Shown here: positions 22,705 to 30,441 of the stretch, one piece after another | Layout of the letters: every line of letters starts with the position of its first letter | Position numbering within the stretch: position 1 is the first letter of the stretch | Source of the DNA: a virus | IMG/VR virus record: IMGVR_UViG_3300045999_010396 | Location: 1 to 45,845 of that record | Strand: one strand, 5' to 3' | Length of the DNA stretch: 45,845 nucleotides | The notes under the pieces: generated by a model | Databases searched by the model: none | What the model saw: the letters and a program-made list of their open reading frames with translations, nothing else | What the model was told of the DNA's origin: nothing | Program-made: the position numbers and the translations under genes

Positions 22705-24378
22705 ATGACAACATTAGAATTATATCGTAAACATAAGAATGGCGAAGTTAGCCGTGAAAAATTCTTATATGAAGTAAGACGTGATAATAACTTACCATTT
22801 ATCACTAATTTAACATCATATGATGACGCAGTTAAAATCCTTAAAAACAAAGGTATTGTAACTGAAGTTGATACTAAAGAAGCTAAGGCAGATGAAGCAG
22901 TTAAAGCTGAAATTAAAGCTAAAGCTCCATCAACTAAAAAACCAAAAGAACTTCATATTGATTATGCTAACCCATATGAATATCGTCATGGTTTACAATA
23001 TGAATTAGATAAATTAGATGATTATAGTGATGAGGCTTTAGAAAAAGCTAAGTCAATTGTGTTAAAAAATTTAGCTAAAGATGCTAATTTTTATTCTAGT
23101 TTATTAAACCAACAACAATCTCATTACCAATTCAAACAAACTGAAACTGACAAGCCTGGTATGCAAGCCAATGCTGATGGTTATTTAAAGAAAGAAGCTA
23201 AAAAAGATGAGAAATCTAATGTACAAGATTCATTAGGTAAAAAAGAGGCTGGTAAGAAAAAACCTAAAGGTATTAAAATAATGCCTGATAAAGGTGTAAC
23301 TGGCTCTGAAAAAACTATTAAAGAAGGTATTGATGATAAAGTAGAGGACATGATTAAATCAGGTGAAATAAAACCTGAAGAAGTAAAGGCAGCCGCTGAA
23401 AAAGCTATGAAAGGTGATTCAACATCTCTAGTAGCATTAATGGCTGGTCTTAAATTAGCTGAGGATACTATGGAAGAAGGTATTAAAGGAAATTTTGATG
23501 ATGATGATAACACATACACTTATGATCATCTTATCAATACTGATTCTCCTAGTAAAGAACAATTAAAAAATGTATTAAACATTATAAAAAAAGATAAAGA
23601 AGATTTAGAAAAGAAAGGTAAGAAAACCAAAGTAGTTAAAGGTGACACAGTACCTTATTTAGAATTAGTTGAAACTGTTAAAGAAGATACACTTACAGAA
23701 GTAATATTAAAAATATATAATTATGATGCTTCATCAGGTGATTTAGAAGATGTTGAAGTTGAATATTTTGGATCTGAAGATGAAGCTAAAAAAGCTGCTT
23801 TAGCACACCATTGGCAAATAGCTTTTGATAATGGTGATACTGAACTTAGTAAAGATGAATTTGTAGCTCAAACTAATTTTGATGATTTAGAGTCATATGA
23901 AAATTATGATTATGTAATAGCACCTGATAAAGGTGGCATTAAAGAAGATATGGAAGAAGGCTCATTTATGGGTGGTGTTGATTTAGGTTCATCATCTGAT
24001 ATGAATGCTGAAGATCAATTCGCTCAACTAATGGACAAATATGATTGGTATTATGAGATGAGTGATGATCCAAGAGCTTATGATCGTGGTGTTGTTCTAG
24101 ACAAACAATTAAAAACATTAGGTAAACAAATTGGCGCTGATAAAGCTGTAGCTATGTTTAACGCTAAAGCTCCATCTGATCGAAAAGTGACTAATACTTT
24201 CTTTATGGAAGGAGAAGATAAACATGCTAAAATTAAAGAAGCTTTAAAAAAAGCTTTAAAAGAAGCTGATCCTACAGTGACTAAATTAGAGAAAGATATA
24301 GAGAGAAAAGAATTAGAAATGGCTGACTTAATGACTAAACAAGCTACCATACTTAAAAAACCAGGAACCCAAGGATAA
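22705..24378 (+). CDS. Prohead-region multi-linker protein
   Basis: The 557-residue protein opens with a helical module (MTTLELYRKHKNGEVSREKF, then LPFITNLTSYDDAVKILKNK). I have seen similar modules on several T4-like phage core proteins. A long Lys/Glu/Ala-rich stretch follows, including AAAEKAMKGDSTSLVALMAG and an acidic segment. Near residues 330-400 is a beta-type domain (ILKIYNYDASSGDLEDVEVE, AHHWQIAFDNGD), and the end is a coiled coil. There are many I/L/V-x-E sites in linkers. The low-complexity linkers and the position just before the protease suggest a core protein degraded on maturation. No enzymatic motif is visible. The ATG overlaps the protease start by one base at the 3' end (TAATG). 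Confidence 0.66.
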   Translation: MTTLELYRKHKNGEVSREKFLYEVRRDNNLPFITNLTSYDDAVKILKNKGIVTEVDTKEAKADEAVKAEIKAKAPSTKKPKELHIDYANPYEYRHGLQYELDKLDDYSDEALEKAKSIVLKNLAKDANFYSSLLNQQQSHYQFKQTETDKPGMQANADGYLKKEAKKDEKSNVQDSLGKKEAGKKKPKGIKIMPDKGVTGSEKTIKEGIDDKVEDMIKSGEIKPEEVKAAAEKAMKGDSTSLVALMAGLKLAEDTMEEGIKGNFDDDDNTYTYDHLINTDSPSKEQLKNVLNIIKKDKEDLEKKGKKTKVVKGDTVPYLELVETVKEDTLTEVILKIYNYDASSGDLEDVEVEYFGSEDEAKKAALAHHWQIAFDNGDTELSKDEFVAQTNFDDLESYENYDYVIAPDKGGIKEDMEEGSFMGGVDLGSSSDMNAEDQFAQLMDKYDWYYEMSDDPRAYDRGVVLDKQLKTLGKQIGADKAVAMFNAKAPSDRKVTNTFFMEGEDKHAKIKEALKKALKEADPTVTKLEKDIERKELEMADLMTKQATILKKPGTQG

Positions 24379-25007
24379 TGAGTAAACAAGTATTAATAGA
24401 ATATTTTTCATTTCAACCTTCGCCTCGTGCTCTGCATGAGGCAAAGTTGTCTCCATCTAAAAACTTAATTGTTGAAGGTGTAGTACAACGAGCTGAAGCT
24501 AAAAATCAAAATGGTAGAATATACCGTAAAGAAACATTAGAGCGTGAAGTTGAAAAATATATAGCAGGCCCAGTAGCTGAAAATAGAGCATTAGGTGAAT
24601 TAGACCATCCAGACTCATCTATTATTAACTTAAAAAATGTATGTCATAATATTAAATTATTATGGTGGGATGGTGATGATTTAATGGGTAGAATAGAAAT
24701 ATTACCAACACCAAGTGGTAATATATTAAAAGAATTATTTGTTAATAATATTACTGTTGGTATCTCTTCTCGCGGTATGGGATCTGTAAAACCATTAGGT
24801 GAAGGTACAGTTGAAGTACAAGATGATTTTGAATTATTATGTTGGGATTTTGTTTCAACACCTTCAACTCAAGGTGCTTTTATGAGACCAACAGGTTTAA
24901 GTGAAGGATTTGTTCCTAATAGCCGTTCATTTGGTAAGTATACTAAAGTAAACAATTTAATTTCTGAGATTATTTGTTCACAAACTGGAATTTGTTGTAT
25001 AAAATGA
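24378..25007 (+). CDS. gp21: Prohead maturation protease (gp21-like)
   Basis: The 209-residue protein belongs to the T4 gp21/herpesvirus-like serine protease group. The early block NLIVEGVVQRAEAKNQNGRI is typical. The catalytic His is in GELDHPDSS (H77), and the nucleophile is a Ser in VGISSRGMGS (S130 or S131). In T4, gp21 cuts prohead core, internal and capsid proteins after I/L-x-E, which is the basis for the leader predictions in this window. The first residues, MSKQVLIEYF, contain L6-I-E8, a possible self-cleavage point. The stop overlaps the next ATG (ATGA). Confidence 0.9.
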   Translation: MSKQVLIEYFSFQPSPRALHEAKLSPSKNLIVEGVVQRAEAKNQNGRIYRKETLEREVEKYIAGPVAENRALGELDHPDSSIINLKNVCHNIKLLWWDGDDLMGRIEILPTPSGNILKELFVNNITVGISSRGMGSVKPLGEGTVEVQDDFELLCWDFVSTPSTQGAFMRPTGLSEGFVPNSRSFGKYTKVNNLISEIICSQTGICCIK

Positions 25008-25795
25008 GAATAAGGATTATTAAAGAAGATGAAAATCAAGAGTTAAAGGATCTCCTAAAAATGGACTATCCTTTATTTGTTAGAGAATTAGGTGACAACA
25101 TTAAAGATCCTAAATTTATAGATGCTATCAAATCTTTATCTAATGAACATCCAATCAACTTCAAAACAGTTAATCCTATAGTTGGTGATTTAAAACCAAC
25201 TCAAAATGAAATTGATGTTGATAAATCTTTAAAATTTCCTTTAACTAACGCTGACTCAGCTAGAGTATGCCTAAAAGGAGGTGTTATAGCTGTAGCTGGT
25301 AAACGTATTATCACAGCTGGAAATGGTAAGTATATTATTGATGGTCATCATAGATGGTCTCAAGTATGTGCTTTAAATCCAGAAGCTAAAATAGCAGCTA
25401 TTGATTTATCAGATGTTGGAGACCCAATGAAAGCTCTTAAATCTACTCAATTAGGTATAGCGGCTGATTTAGGTAAAGTACCAACAGCTAAAGTTGAAGG
25501 TAATAATTTACTTAAAATGGGTAAAGATGCTCTAATTAGTTATGTTGAAAAAACAATCACACCTGATGTGATAGAAGAATTTAAAACAGCAGGTAAAGGA
25601 GATAATGCTAAATCCATTGGTGAATTTATTTGGACCAATGTTGAAAAAATGCAAAAAGATAATCAACCAGTTTCAGGCGCTCCTGAGCGTGGTATTATGC
25701 CTCAAACTGATGACGCTACTAAATGGCAAGATCTAGCTCCAAATGTTGACGATATCACTGAAATAAATCGTCTAAAAAAATTAGCGGGACTCTAA
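25004..25795 (+). CDS. ParB/sulfiredoxin-like protein with capsid-type leader and LAGL tail
   Basis: The product is 263 residues from the ATG at 25004 (overlapping the protease stop); an earlier in-frame start inside the protease gene is rejected. The ParB/Srx signature is Y-I-I-D113-G-H-H-R-W118, preceded by a substrate strand (GGVIAVAGKRIITAGNGK). ParB-fold proteins bind and hydrolyse nucleotides (CTP in ParB, ATP in sulfiredoxin), and some act as nucleases. The leader MRIRIIKEDEN gives I6-K7-E8. The last residues, ITEINRLKKLAGL, match the scaffold terminus (IRRMQQLAGI). It lies between the protease and scaffold genes and so appears embedded in prohead assembly. The function is unknown. Confidence 0.75.
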   Translation: MRIRIIKEDENQELKDLLKMDYPLFVRELGDNIKDPKFIDAIKSLSNEHPINFKTVNPIVGDLKPTQNEIDVDKSLKFPLTNADSARVCLKGGVIAVAGKRIITAGNGKYIIDGHHRWSQVCALNPEAKIAAIDLSDVGDPMKALKSTQLGIAADLGKVPTAKVEGNNLLKMGKDALISYVEKTITPDVIEEFKTAGKGDNAKSIGEFIWTNVEKMQKDNQPVSGAPERGIMPQTDDATKWQDLAPNVDDITEINRLKKLAGL

Positions 25796-25823
25796 TTGTC
25801 TTGTCGCTTTGATCACTTTTCAC

Positions 25824-25831
25824 ATATTTAT
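25824..25831 (+). promoter_or_regulatory. ATATTTAT motif in the scaffold leader
   Basis: This copy lies 106 bases before the scaffold ATG, the longest such distance in the window. It would give an untranslated leader of about 100 bases holding a hairpin and a Shine-Dalgarno sequence. Confidence 0.42.
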
Positions 25832-25887
25832 GAATAACCCCATATGAGATCTCCAATATCTCATTAATTTAACGTTTTTAATCTTAT

Positions 25888-25928
25888 ATTGCTTCCCCCC
25901 TTAATTTAATAAGCAATCGTAAAAGGAG
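25888..25928 (+). promoter_or_regulatory. Scaffold-gene leader: inverted repeat plus strong RBS
   Basis: ATTGCTT (25888-25894) and AAGCAAT (25911-25917) can pair around a 16-base loop containing CCCCCC. Right after it is AAGGAG (25923-25928), nine bases before the ATG at 25938. This is the only convincing Shine-Dalgarno sequence I see in the window, and it precedes a gene expected to be very highly expressed. The hairpin may protect the mRNA or regulate access to the ribosome site. Confidence 0.5.
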
Positions 25929-25937
25929 AAAATCAAA

Positions 25938-27104
25938 ATGACTAATCAAGAATTATTTAGTCAAGCGATTGCCGACGCTAAAGCTGTTCGTGACGCTGCT
26001 GTCGCCAACGCTAAAGCCGCTCTTGAAGAGACTTTTACTCCACAAATCATGTCTATACTTTCAACTAAATTGCAAGAGTTGGAAGAAGAAGGATTAGAAG
26101 AGAAAAAAGAAGTTGAAGAAGAAGGCTACGGCAAAACAGAAGAAGGCCATGAGGCCGAAATTGGTTTTGGAGCTGCTTCACAAAAGCCACAAATTGAAGC
26201 TGACTCTTTGGAAGAAACTGACCTCGAAGAAATCTTAGCTGCACTTGAAGCCGAAGAAAAAATGAAAGAAGAAGGCGAACAAGTTGACGAAAAGAAAGAC
26301 ATGGAAGAGGCCAAGAAAGACATGGAAGAAGCTAAAAAAGAAGTTGAAGAAGGTAAAAAAGAAGTTGAGGAAGCTAAGAAAAAAGACGACGACAAGAAAA
26401 AAGTTGAAGAGTCTTTAGAAGAAGCTGACGGAGACGACGACATGACTGAATTAACTGTTGATGAGCTTAAAGACATTATCCGTGATGTGTTAAAAGATGT
26501 TATGGGTGGTGGTGAAGAAGAAGTAGGTGGAGATGAAATTGAATTGGATGGTGAAACTGGCGATGAAGAAGTTGAAGATGAAGAATCTATCAGTCTCGAT
26601 GAATTGTTAGCTGAATTAGACAAGGAAGAAGGTAAAAAGCCTGTTGATGAGAAAAAAGAAGTAGAAGAGGCTAAGAAAGAAGTTGAGGAAGGTAAAAAGA
26701 AAGAAATGGAAGAAGCTAAGAAAAAAGAAATGGAAGAAGCTAAGAAAGACAAAAAAGACTTAGAAGAAGCCATTAAAACTATCAAAGCTTTACAATCTGA
26801 ACTCAACGAAGTTAATCTTTTAAACGCTAAACTTCTCTACACAAACAAAATCTTCAAAGCTAAATCTTTGAATGAGGCCCAAAAAGTTAAAGTATTAAAA
26901 GCTTTTGATAAAGCTACTAATGTAAATGATGTTAAAACTGTTTACAATACTTTATCAGAATCATTTACTACTAAAACTAAATCTACAATTAAAGAATCAG
27001 TTGGATTTGCTTCAAAAGCAGCTGGAATTGCACCAGCCCAACCGATTGTAGAAAGCGACGCTGCTATTCGTCGTATGCAACAATTAGCAGGAATCGTAAA
27101 ATAA
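25938..27104 (+). CDS. gp22: Prohead core scaffold protein (gp22-like)
   Basis: The 388-residue protein is acidic and highly helical, with repeated KKEVEEAKK- and KKDMEEAKK-type blocks (about residues 115-160 and 235-275), as expected of a scaffold that fills the prohead and is degraded by the protease. It lies directly before the capsid gene, the gp22 place in T4, but is longer than T4 gp22 (269 residues). The C-terminal 120 residues are less repetitive and end IRRMQQLAGIVK, a motif shared with two other proteins here and possibly a capsid or core contact. The early part of the gene uses more C-ending codons (GAC, GCC, AAC) than its neighbours, typical of high expression. Confidence 0.85.
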   Translation: MTNQELFSQAIADAKAVRDAAVANAKAALEETFTPQIMSILSTKLQELEEEGLEEKKEVEEEGYGKTEEGHEAEIGFGAASQKPQIEADSLEETDLEEILAALEAEEKMKEEGEQVDEKKDMEEAKKDMEEAKKEVEEGKKEVEEAKKKDDDKKKVEESLEEADGDDDMTELTVDELKDIIRDVLKDVMGGGEEEVGGDEIELDGETGDEEVEDEESISLDELLAELDKEEGKKPVDEKKEVEEAKKEVEEGKKKEMEEAKKKEMEEAKKDKKDLEEAIKTIKALQSELNEVNLLNAKLLYTNKIFKAKSLNEAQKVKVLKAFDKATNVNDVKTVYNTLSESFTTKTKSTIKESVGFASKAAGIAPAQPIVESDAAIRRMQQLAGIVK

Positions 27105-27132
27105 AAAACAAAATTTAAAACTTTTATTCAAA

Positions 27133-28812
27133 ATGAGTACAGTTCAAACTTTAATCGAATCTGCTAACCCATGGCAGTCACAGCAAGGCGACGCTGCTCG
27201 CTTAGCTAAAAAGTGGGATAAATCAGGTTTGTTAGAAGGTCTCGCTGACTATAACAAATCTAATATGGCTGTTATGCTTGAGAATCAAGCTAAGCAGTTA
27301 GTTGTTGAACAATCACAAACTGGTACTGGTGGTACTTTTACTCCAGGTACTGGTGAGCAGTGGGCTGGTGTTGCCTTACCATTAGTTCGTAAGGTATTTG
27401 GTCAAATTGCTTCTAAAGAATTCGTTTCTGTTCAACCAATGAGTTTACCAGCTGGTTTAGTGTTCTATCTTGACTTCCAATACGGAAGCACTAAGAATCC
27501 TTTCGCTAATGGTGATTCTTTATATGGTACCCCTGATGGTGTTGAAGGATTTGGTAACCTAGCTGCTGGTGGTCTTTATGGCTCTGGCCGTTTTGGTTAT
27601 TCACTCAACCAATTCTCAGCTTCTCTTACTTTCGCTACCTCTTCTGGTGGTGCTGCTCCTTATATCTATTCTGGATCAGCAGATGCAGTTTGGGCATTAT
27701 GTGGATTTGATTCTAACATTTCTGCTTCTGTAGCTGCTCAGCAAGTTAAGATTGCTCTTATTCCAACTTCTAGTTTGTCAAACATGGATCCAAATGGTGC
27801 TCGTGGTTTCTATTTCATTTCTGCTTCTGCTGGAACTGATGTAATCACAGCTGCTGACAACTTGAATCAATTTAACCAAATTTCTGGTGCTAACGTGTTG
27901 TTATTCTTCTCAGCTTCTTCAGCTGAAGTAACAGCCGCTACTACTCAAATCGCTCCAGTTTTCTATAATAAGAAAACAGCTGATAATGCTCGTGGTGACT
28001 TTGAAGATGGTTCTTCTTATGCTTACCCTAACTCATTATCTTCTAGCGTTATTGCTATCCCAGAAATCAACGTTCAGCTTCGTTCTGAGACTATTGCTGC
28101 TAAAACTCGTAAGTTGAAAGCACAATGGACTCCAGAATTTGCTCAAGACTTGAACGCTTACCAAAACTTAGACGCTGAAGCTGAATTGACTAGCATGTTA
28201 AGTGAGTACATCTCTCTTGAGATCGACCTCGAAATCCTTGATATGTTAATTCAAAACGCTCCAATTGTTGAGTATTGGTCAGCTAAAGTTGGTGATCAAA
28301 TTAACGCTACTAACAGTGGCTTTAATAGCAACACCTCTGGTGTTTACTACACTCAAATGACTTGGTTCCAAACTTTAGGTATCAAGTTACAAAAAGTATC
28401 TAACACAATCCATCAAAGAACTTTACGTGGTGGTGCTAACTTCATGGTGGTTTCACCAGCTGTAGCTACTATCCTTGAGTCTATCCCAGGATTTGCTGCT
28501 GATACTGATGGTGCAGCTGATAACATGAAGTATGCTTTTGGTGTACAGAAAGTTGGTCAGTTGAACAGCCGTTATAAAGTTTATAAGAACCCATACATGC
28601 TCGAGAATGTTATTCTTATGGGCTTCCGTGGATCTCAGTTCTTAGAGACTGGTGCTGTTTATGCTCCATATGTACCATTGATCATGACTCCATTAGTGTA
28701 CGATCCAAATACCTTCACTCCAAGAAAAGGTATTATGACTCGTTACGCTAAGAAGATGGTTCGTCCTGAATTCTATGGTAAAGTGTTTGTTGCTAATTTG
28801 AACATTGTGTAA
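27133..28812 (+). CDS. gp23: Major capsid protein (gp23-like)
   Basis: The 559-residue protein matches T4 gp23. VSVQPMSLPAGLVFYLDFQYG corresponds to the gp23 block VQPMNSPTGQVF. The C-terminal blocks RYKVYKNPYMLENVILMGFR, YAPYVPLIMTPLVYD and TRYAKKMVRPEFYGK are family hallmarks. The first ~59 residues look like the removable propeptide. LENQAKQLVVE59/QSQTGTGG lies where T4 cuts after Glu65, and LIE9/S is a further possible site. Codons are shifted toward C-ending (AAC, TTC, ATC, GAC) relative to most neighbours, consistent with very high expression. A strong terminator follows. Confidence 0.95.
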   Translation: MSTVQTLIESANPWQSQQGDAARLAKKWDKSGLLEGLADYNKSNMAVMLENQAKQLVVEQSQTGTGGTFTPGTGEQWAGVALPLVRKVFGQIASKEFVSVQPMSLPAGLVFYLDFQYGSTKNPFANGDSLYGTPDGVEGFGNLAAGGLYGSGRFGYSLNQFSASLTFATSSGGAAPYIYSGSADAVWALCGFDSNISASVAAQQVKIALIPTSSLSNMDPNGARGFYFISASAGTDVITAADNLNQFNQISGANVLLFFSASSAEVTAATTQIAPVFYNKKTADNARGDFEDGSSYAYPNSLSSSVIAIPEINVQLRSETIAAKTRKLKAQWTPEFAQDLNAYQNLDAEAELTSMLSEYISLEIDLEILDMLIQNAPIVEYWSAKVGDQINATNSGFNSNTSGVYYTQMTWFQTLGIKLQKVSNTIHQRTLRGGANFMVVSPAVATILESIPGFAADTDGAADNMKYAFGVQKVGQLNSRYKVYKNPYMLENVILMGFRGSQFLETGAVYAPYVPLIMTPLVYDPNTFTPRKGIMTRYAKKMVRPEFYGKVFVANLNIV

Positions 28813-28840
28813 ATTAGTATAACATAATATCACAAAAATT

Positions 28841-28870
28841 GAGCCTAGCTAATTGCTAGGCTCTTTTTTT
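28841..28870 (+). terminator. Rho-independent terminator after the capsid gene
   Basis: A perfect nine-base stem, GAGCCTAGC/GCTAGGCTC, with loop TAATT is followed by seven T. It is the strongest terminator in the window. Confidence 0.92.
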
Positions 28871-28872
28871 AC

Positions 28873-28880
28873 ATATTTAT
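28873..28880 (+). promoter_or_regulatory. ATATTTAT motif just after the capsid terminator
   Basis: This copy lies two bases after the T tract and 24 bases before the ATG at 28905, a convincing context for restarting transcription. Confidence 0.5.
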
Positions 28881-28904
28881 ATCAGAATAAATTACATTAA
28901 AAAT

Positions 28905-29420
28905 ATGCAAAATCAAATTGATATAGCTAAACATCCTTATGGTTTAGGTGGAAATTCAGTGTTAACAGGATCTATGTCTGTATCTGGACAATTCTTTTGG
29001 TTTTATCCTGTATCATCATCTGTAGCTACTATTAAATTTGCCGATGGTATAACTTTAGGTGCTTTAACTTTTACAAATGGTATTGGTGTTCAAGGATTTA
29101 TTACTGAAGTAACTCAATCATCAGGAGCTTCTATAGTTTATAATGGCGCCGCTGATGCTCCAACATATAATACTTTCAATCCATTTATAAGCGCCACACC
29201 AACTACAACTCCAACAGTTACACCAACTATTAGTGTTACACCAACTATATCTATTAGTGCTACACCTAGTGTAACTCCTAGTGTGACTCCTAGTATTAGT
29301 ATTAGCAGAACTCCAAGTGTTACACCAACTATTAGTGTGACACCAAGTATTAGTGTAAGTATTAGTGTGACTCCTAGTATTAGTAGAACACCAAGTGTAA
29401 CTCCAACAGCTAGTGCTTAA
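28905..29420 (+). CDS. Virion protein candidate with Thr/Pro/Ser repeat tail
   Basis: The 171-residue protein has an N-terminal beta-rich domain of about 90 residues (KHPYGLGGNSVLTGSMSVSG, VATIKFADGITLGALTF). The C-terminal half is made only of TPSVTP, TPTISV, SISVTP and similar units. The tail has no charged residues apart from a few Arg. It probably extends as a flexible, possibly glycosylated stalk. The protein at 32802 has the same kind of repeat at its N-terminus. Its place right after the capsid gene suggests a capsid-decorating or tail-surface protein (inference). Confidence 0.65.
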   Translation: MQNQIDIAKHPYGLGGNSVLTGSMSVSGQFFWFYPVSSSVATIKFADGITLGALTFTNGIGVQGFITEVTQSSGASIVYNGAADAPTYNTFNPFISATPTTTPTVTPTISVTPTISISATPSVTPSVTPSISISRTPSVTPTISVTPSISVSISVTPSISRTPSVTPTASA

Positions 29421-29446
29421 TATATTTTAAAATATAATTATATATG

Positions 29447-29471
29447 AACCCGAGGTTAACTCGGGTTTTTT
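29447..29471 (+). terminator. Rho-independent terminator
   Basis: AACCCGAG/CTCGGGTT (eight base pairs) around a GTTAA loop, with T tract. Confidence 0.88.
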
Positions 29472-29475
29472 ATTT

Positions 29476-29483
29476 ATATTTAT
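29476..29483 (+). promoter_or_regulatory. ATATTTAT motif just after a terminator
   Basis: This copy lies four bases after the T tract and seven bases before the ATG at 29491. It is the third case of terminator followed directly by the motif. Confidence 0.48.
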
Positions 29484-29490
29484 ACACGAT

Positions 29491-29748
29491 ATGGAATCAT
29501 TTTTGCGAGAAATATCATGGTTTGAATTTAGTAGAATACCTTCTATTAATAAATTACCTTTACATGAACAGGAAAGACAATATAGAATTTATATGCTTGA
29601 TTTACATCAAGCTAGAGAGCAATGGATGATACAACAACATGAAGGTAGGGGAGGTGGTATACAAATAGTTGGAGTTTTATTACAAGAAAATTTATTTGAT
29701 ATATTACAAGAAGATGGATCTCAAATTTATATAACAGCGTTAGTTTAA
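29491..29748 (+). CDS. Small protein of unknown function
   Basis: The 85-residue protein starts MESFLREISWFEFSRIPSIN. It has a helical first part (LPLHEQERQYRIYMLDLHQA) and a Gly-rich turn (GRGGGIQIVGV), then strands (DILQEDGSQIYITALV). I do not recognise it. It is flanked by virion genes and has its own motif after a terminator, so it is probably a late or structural-accessory gene. Confidence 0.62.
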   Translation: MESFLREISWFEFSRIPSINKLPLHEQERQYRIYMLDLHQAREQWMIQQHEGRGGGIQIVGVLLQENLFDILQEDGSQIYITALV

Positions 29749-29761
29749 AATAATTTTTTAT

Positions 29762-30409
29762 ATGCCAAATTTACCAATATCAGGATTACCAGCTGCAAAT
29801 TTACCATTACAAGGTACAGAATTATTTGCTATAGTTCAAGGAGGAATAACTAAATATTCAACATTAAATTCAGTAAACTATATTCCTGGTAATAGCTATG
29901 GATTATATGCTCAAATAATAAATAGTACACCTGTAACTGCTACAACATCAGAATTATCTTTAATAAATAGTACTGACGGTGTAGGTACATTAACTGTTCC
30001 TGCTAATGGTTTTAGAGTTGGAGATAGTTTTAGAGCAGATTTTGGTGGACAACTTTCTTCTAAAAATAATGATACTATAAGAATTAGAGTTAAAGCAGGA
30101 AGTGTAATTCTAGCAGACAGTGGAACACAAACTATGTCAACAGCTGTTAATGATATTTGGCAATTTTCTATAAATTTTACAATTAGAGCATTAGGGGTAG
30201 CAGGAGTAGCAGATATTGTAGCACTTGGTGTATTTCATACTACTAAACAATCTAATGGAGCTCCACAAGGATTTGCCTTTAATACTATTAATGATACAAC
30301 ATTTGATACTACAATATCAAATACTTTAGATGTCACAGCTCAATTTAGTTCAAATAGTTCTCAAAATTCAATATACACAGATATATTTGTATTAAATAAA
30401 ATTTATTAA
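29762..30409 (+). CDS. Virion appendage protein with fibre-type N-terminus
   Basis: The 215-residue protein opens with PISGLPAANLPLQGTELFAI, then VQGGITKYSTLNSV. This is the L-PAA...L-GTEL...VQGG-TK pattern typical of phage tail-fibre or appendage N-termini that attach to the virion. The remaining 170 residues are beta-rich (FRVGDSFRADFGGQLSS, DTIRIRVKAGSVILADSG) and suggest a jelly-roll head domain, possibly for receptor or surface binding. Attachment to head or tail cannot be told. Confidence 0.68.
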   Translation: MPNLPISGLPAANLPLQGTELFAIVQGGITKYSTLNSVNYIPGNSYGLYAQIINSTPVTATTSELSLINSTDGVGTLTVPANGFRVGDSFRADFGGQLSSKNNDTIRIRVKAGSVILADSGTQTMSTAVNDIWQFSINFTIRALGVAGVADIVALGVFHTTKQSNGAPQGFAFNTINDTTFDTTISNTLDVTAQFSSNSSQNSIYTDIFVLNKIY

Positions 30410-30418
30410 TTATTTAAT

Positions 30419-30426
30419 ATATTTAT
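30419..30426 (+). promoter_or_regulatory. ATATTTAT motif upstream of phoH
   Basis: A copy of the recurrent octamer lies 15 bases before the ATG at 30442. Confidence 0.42.
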
Positions 30427-30441
30427 ATCAAATATAGTTAC

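Noticed and set aside
24974-25003. Earlier start for the ParB-like protein
   Set aside because: It would add ten residues translated inside the protease gene; the ATG at 25004 yields the MRIRIIKE leader matching another gene.
26126-26806. 226-codon Ser-rich antisense open frame in the scaffold gene
   Set aside because: It mirrors the GAA/AAG repeats of the acidic scaffold and has no support on the - strand.
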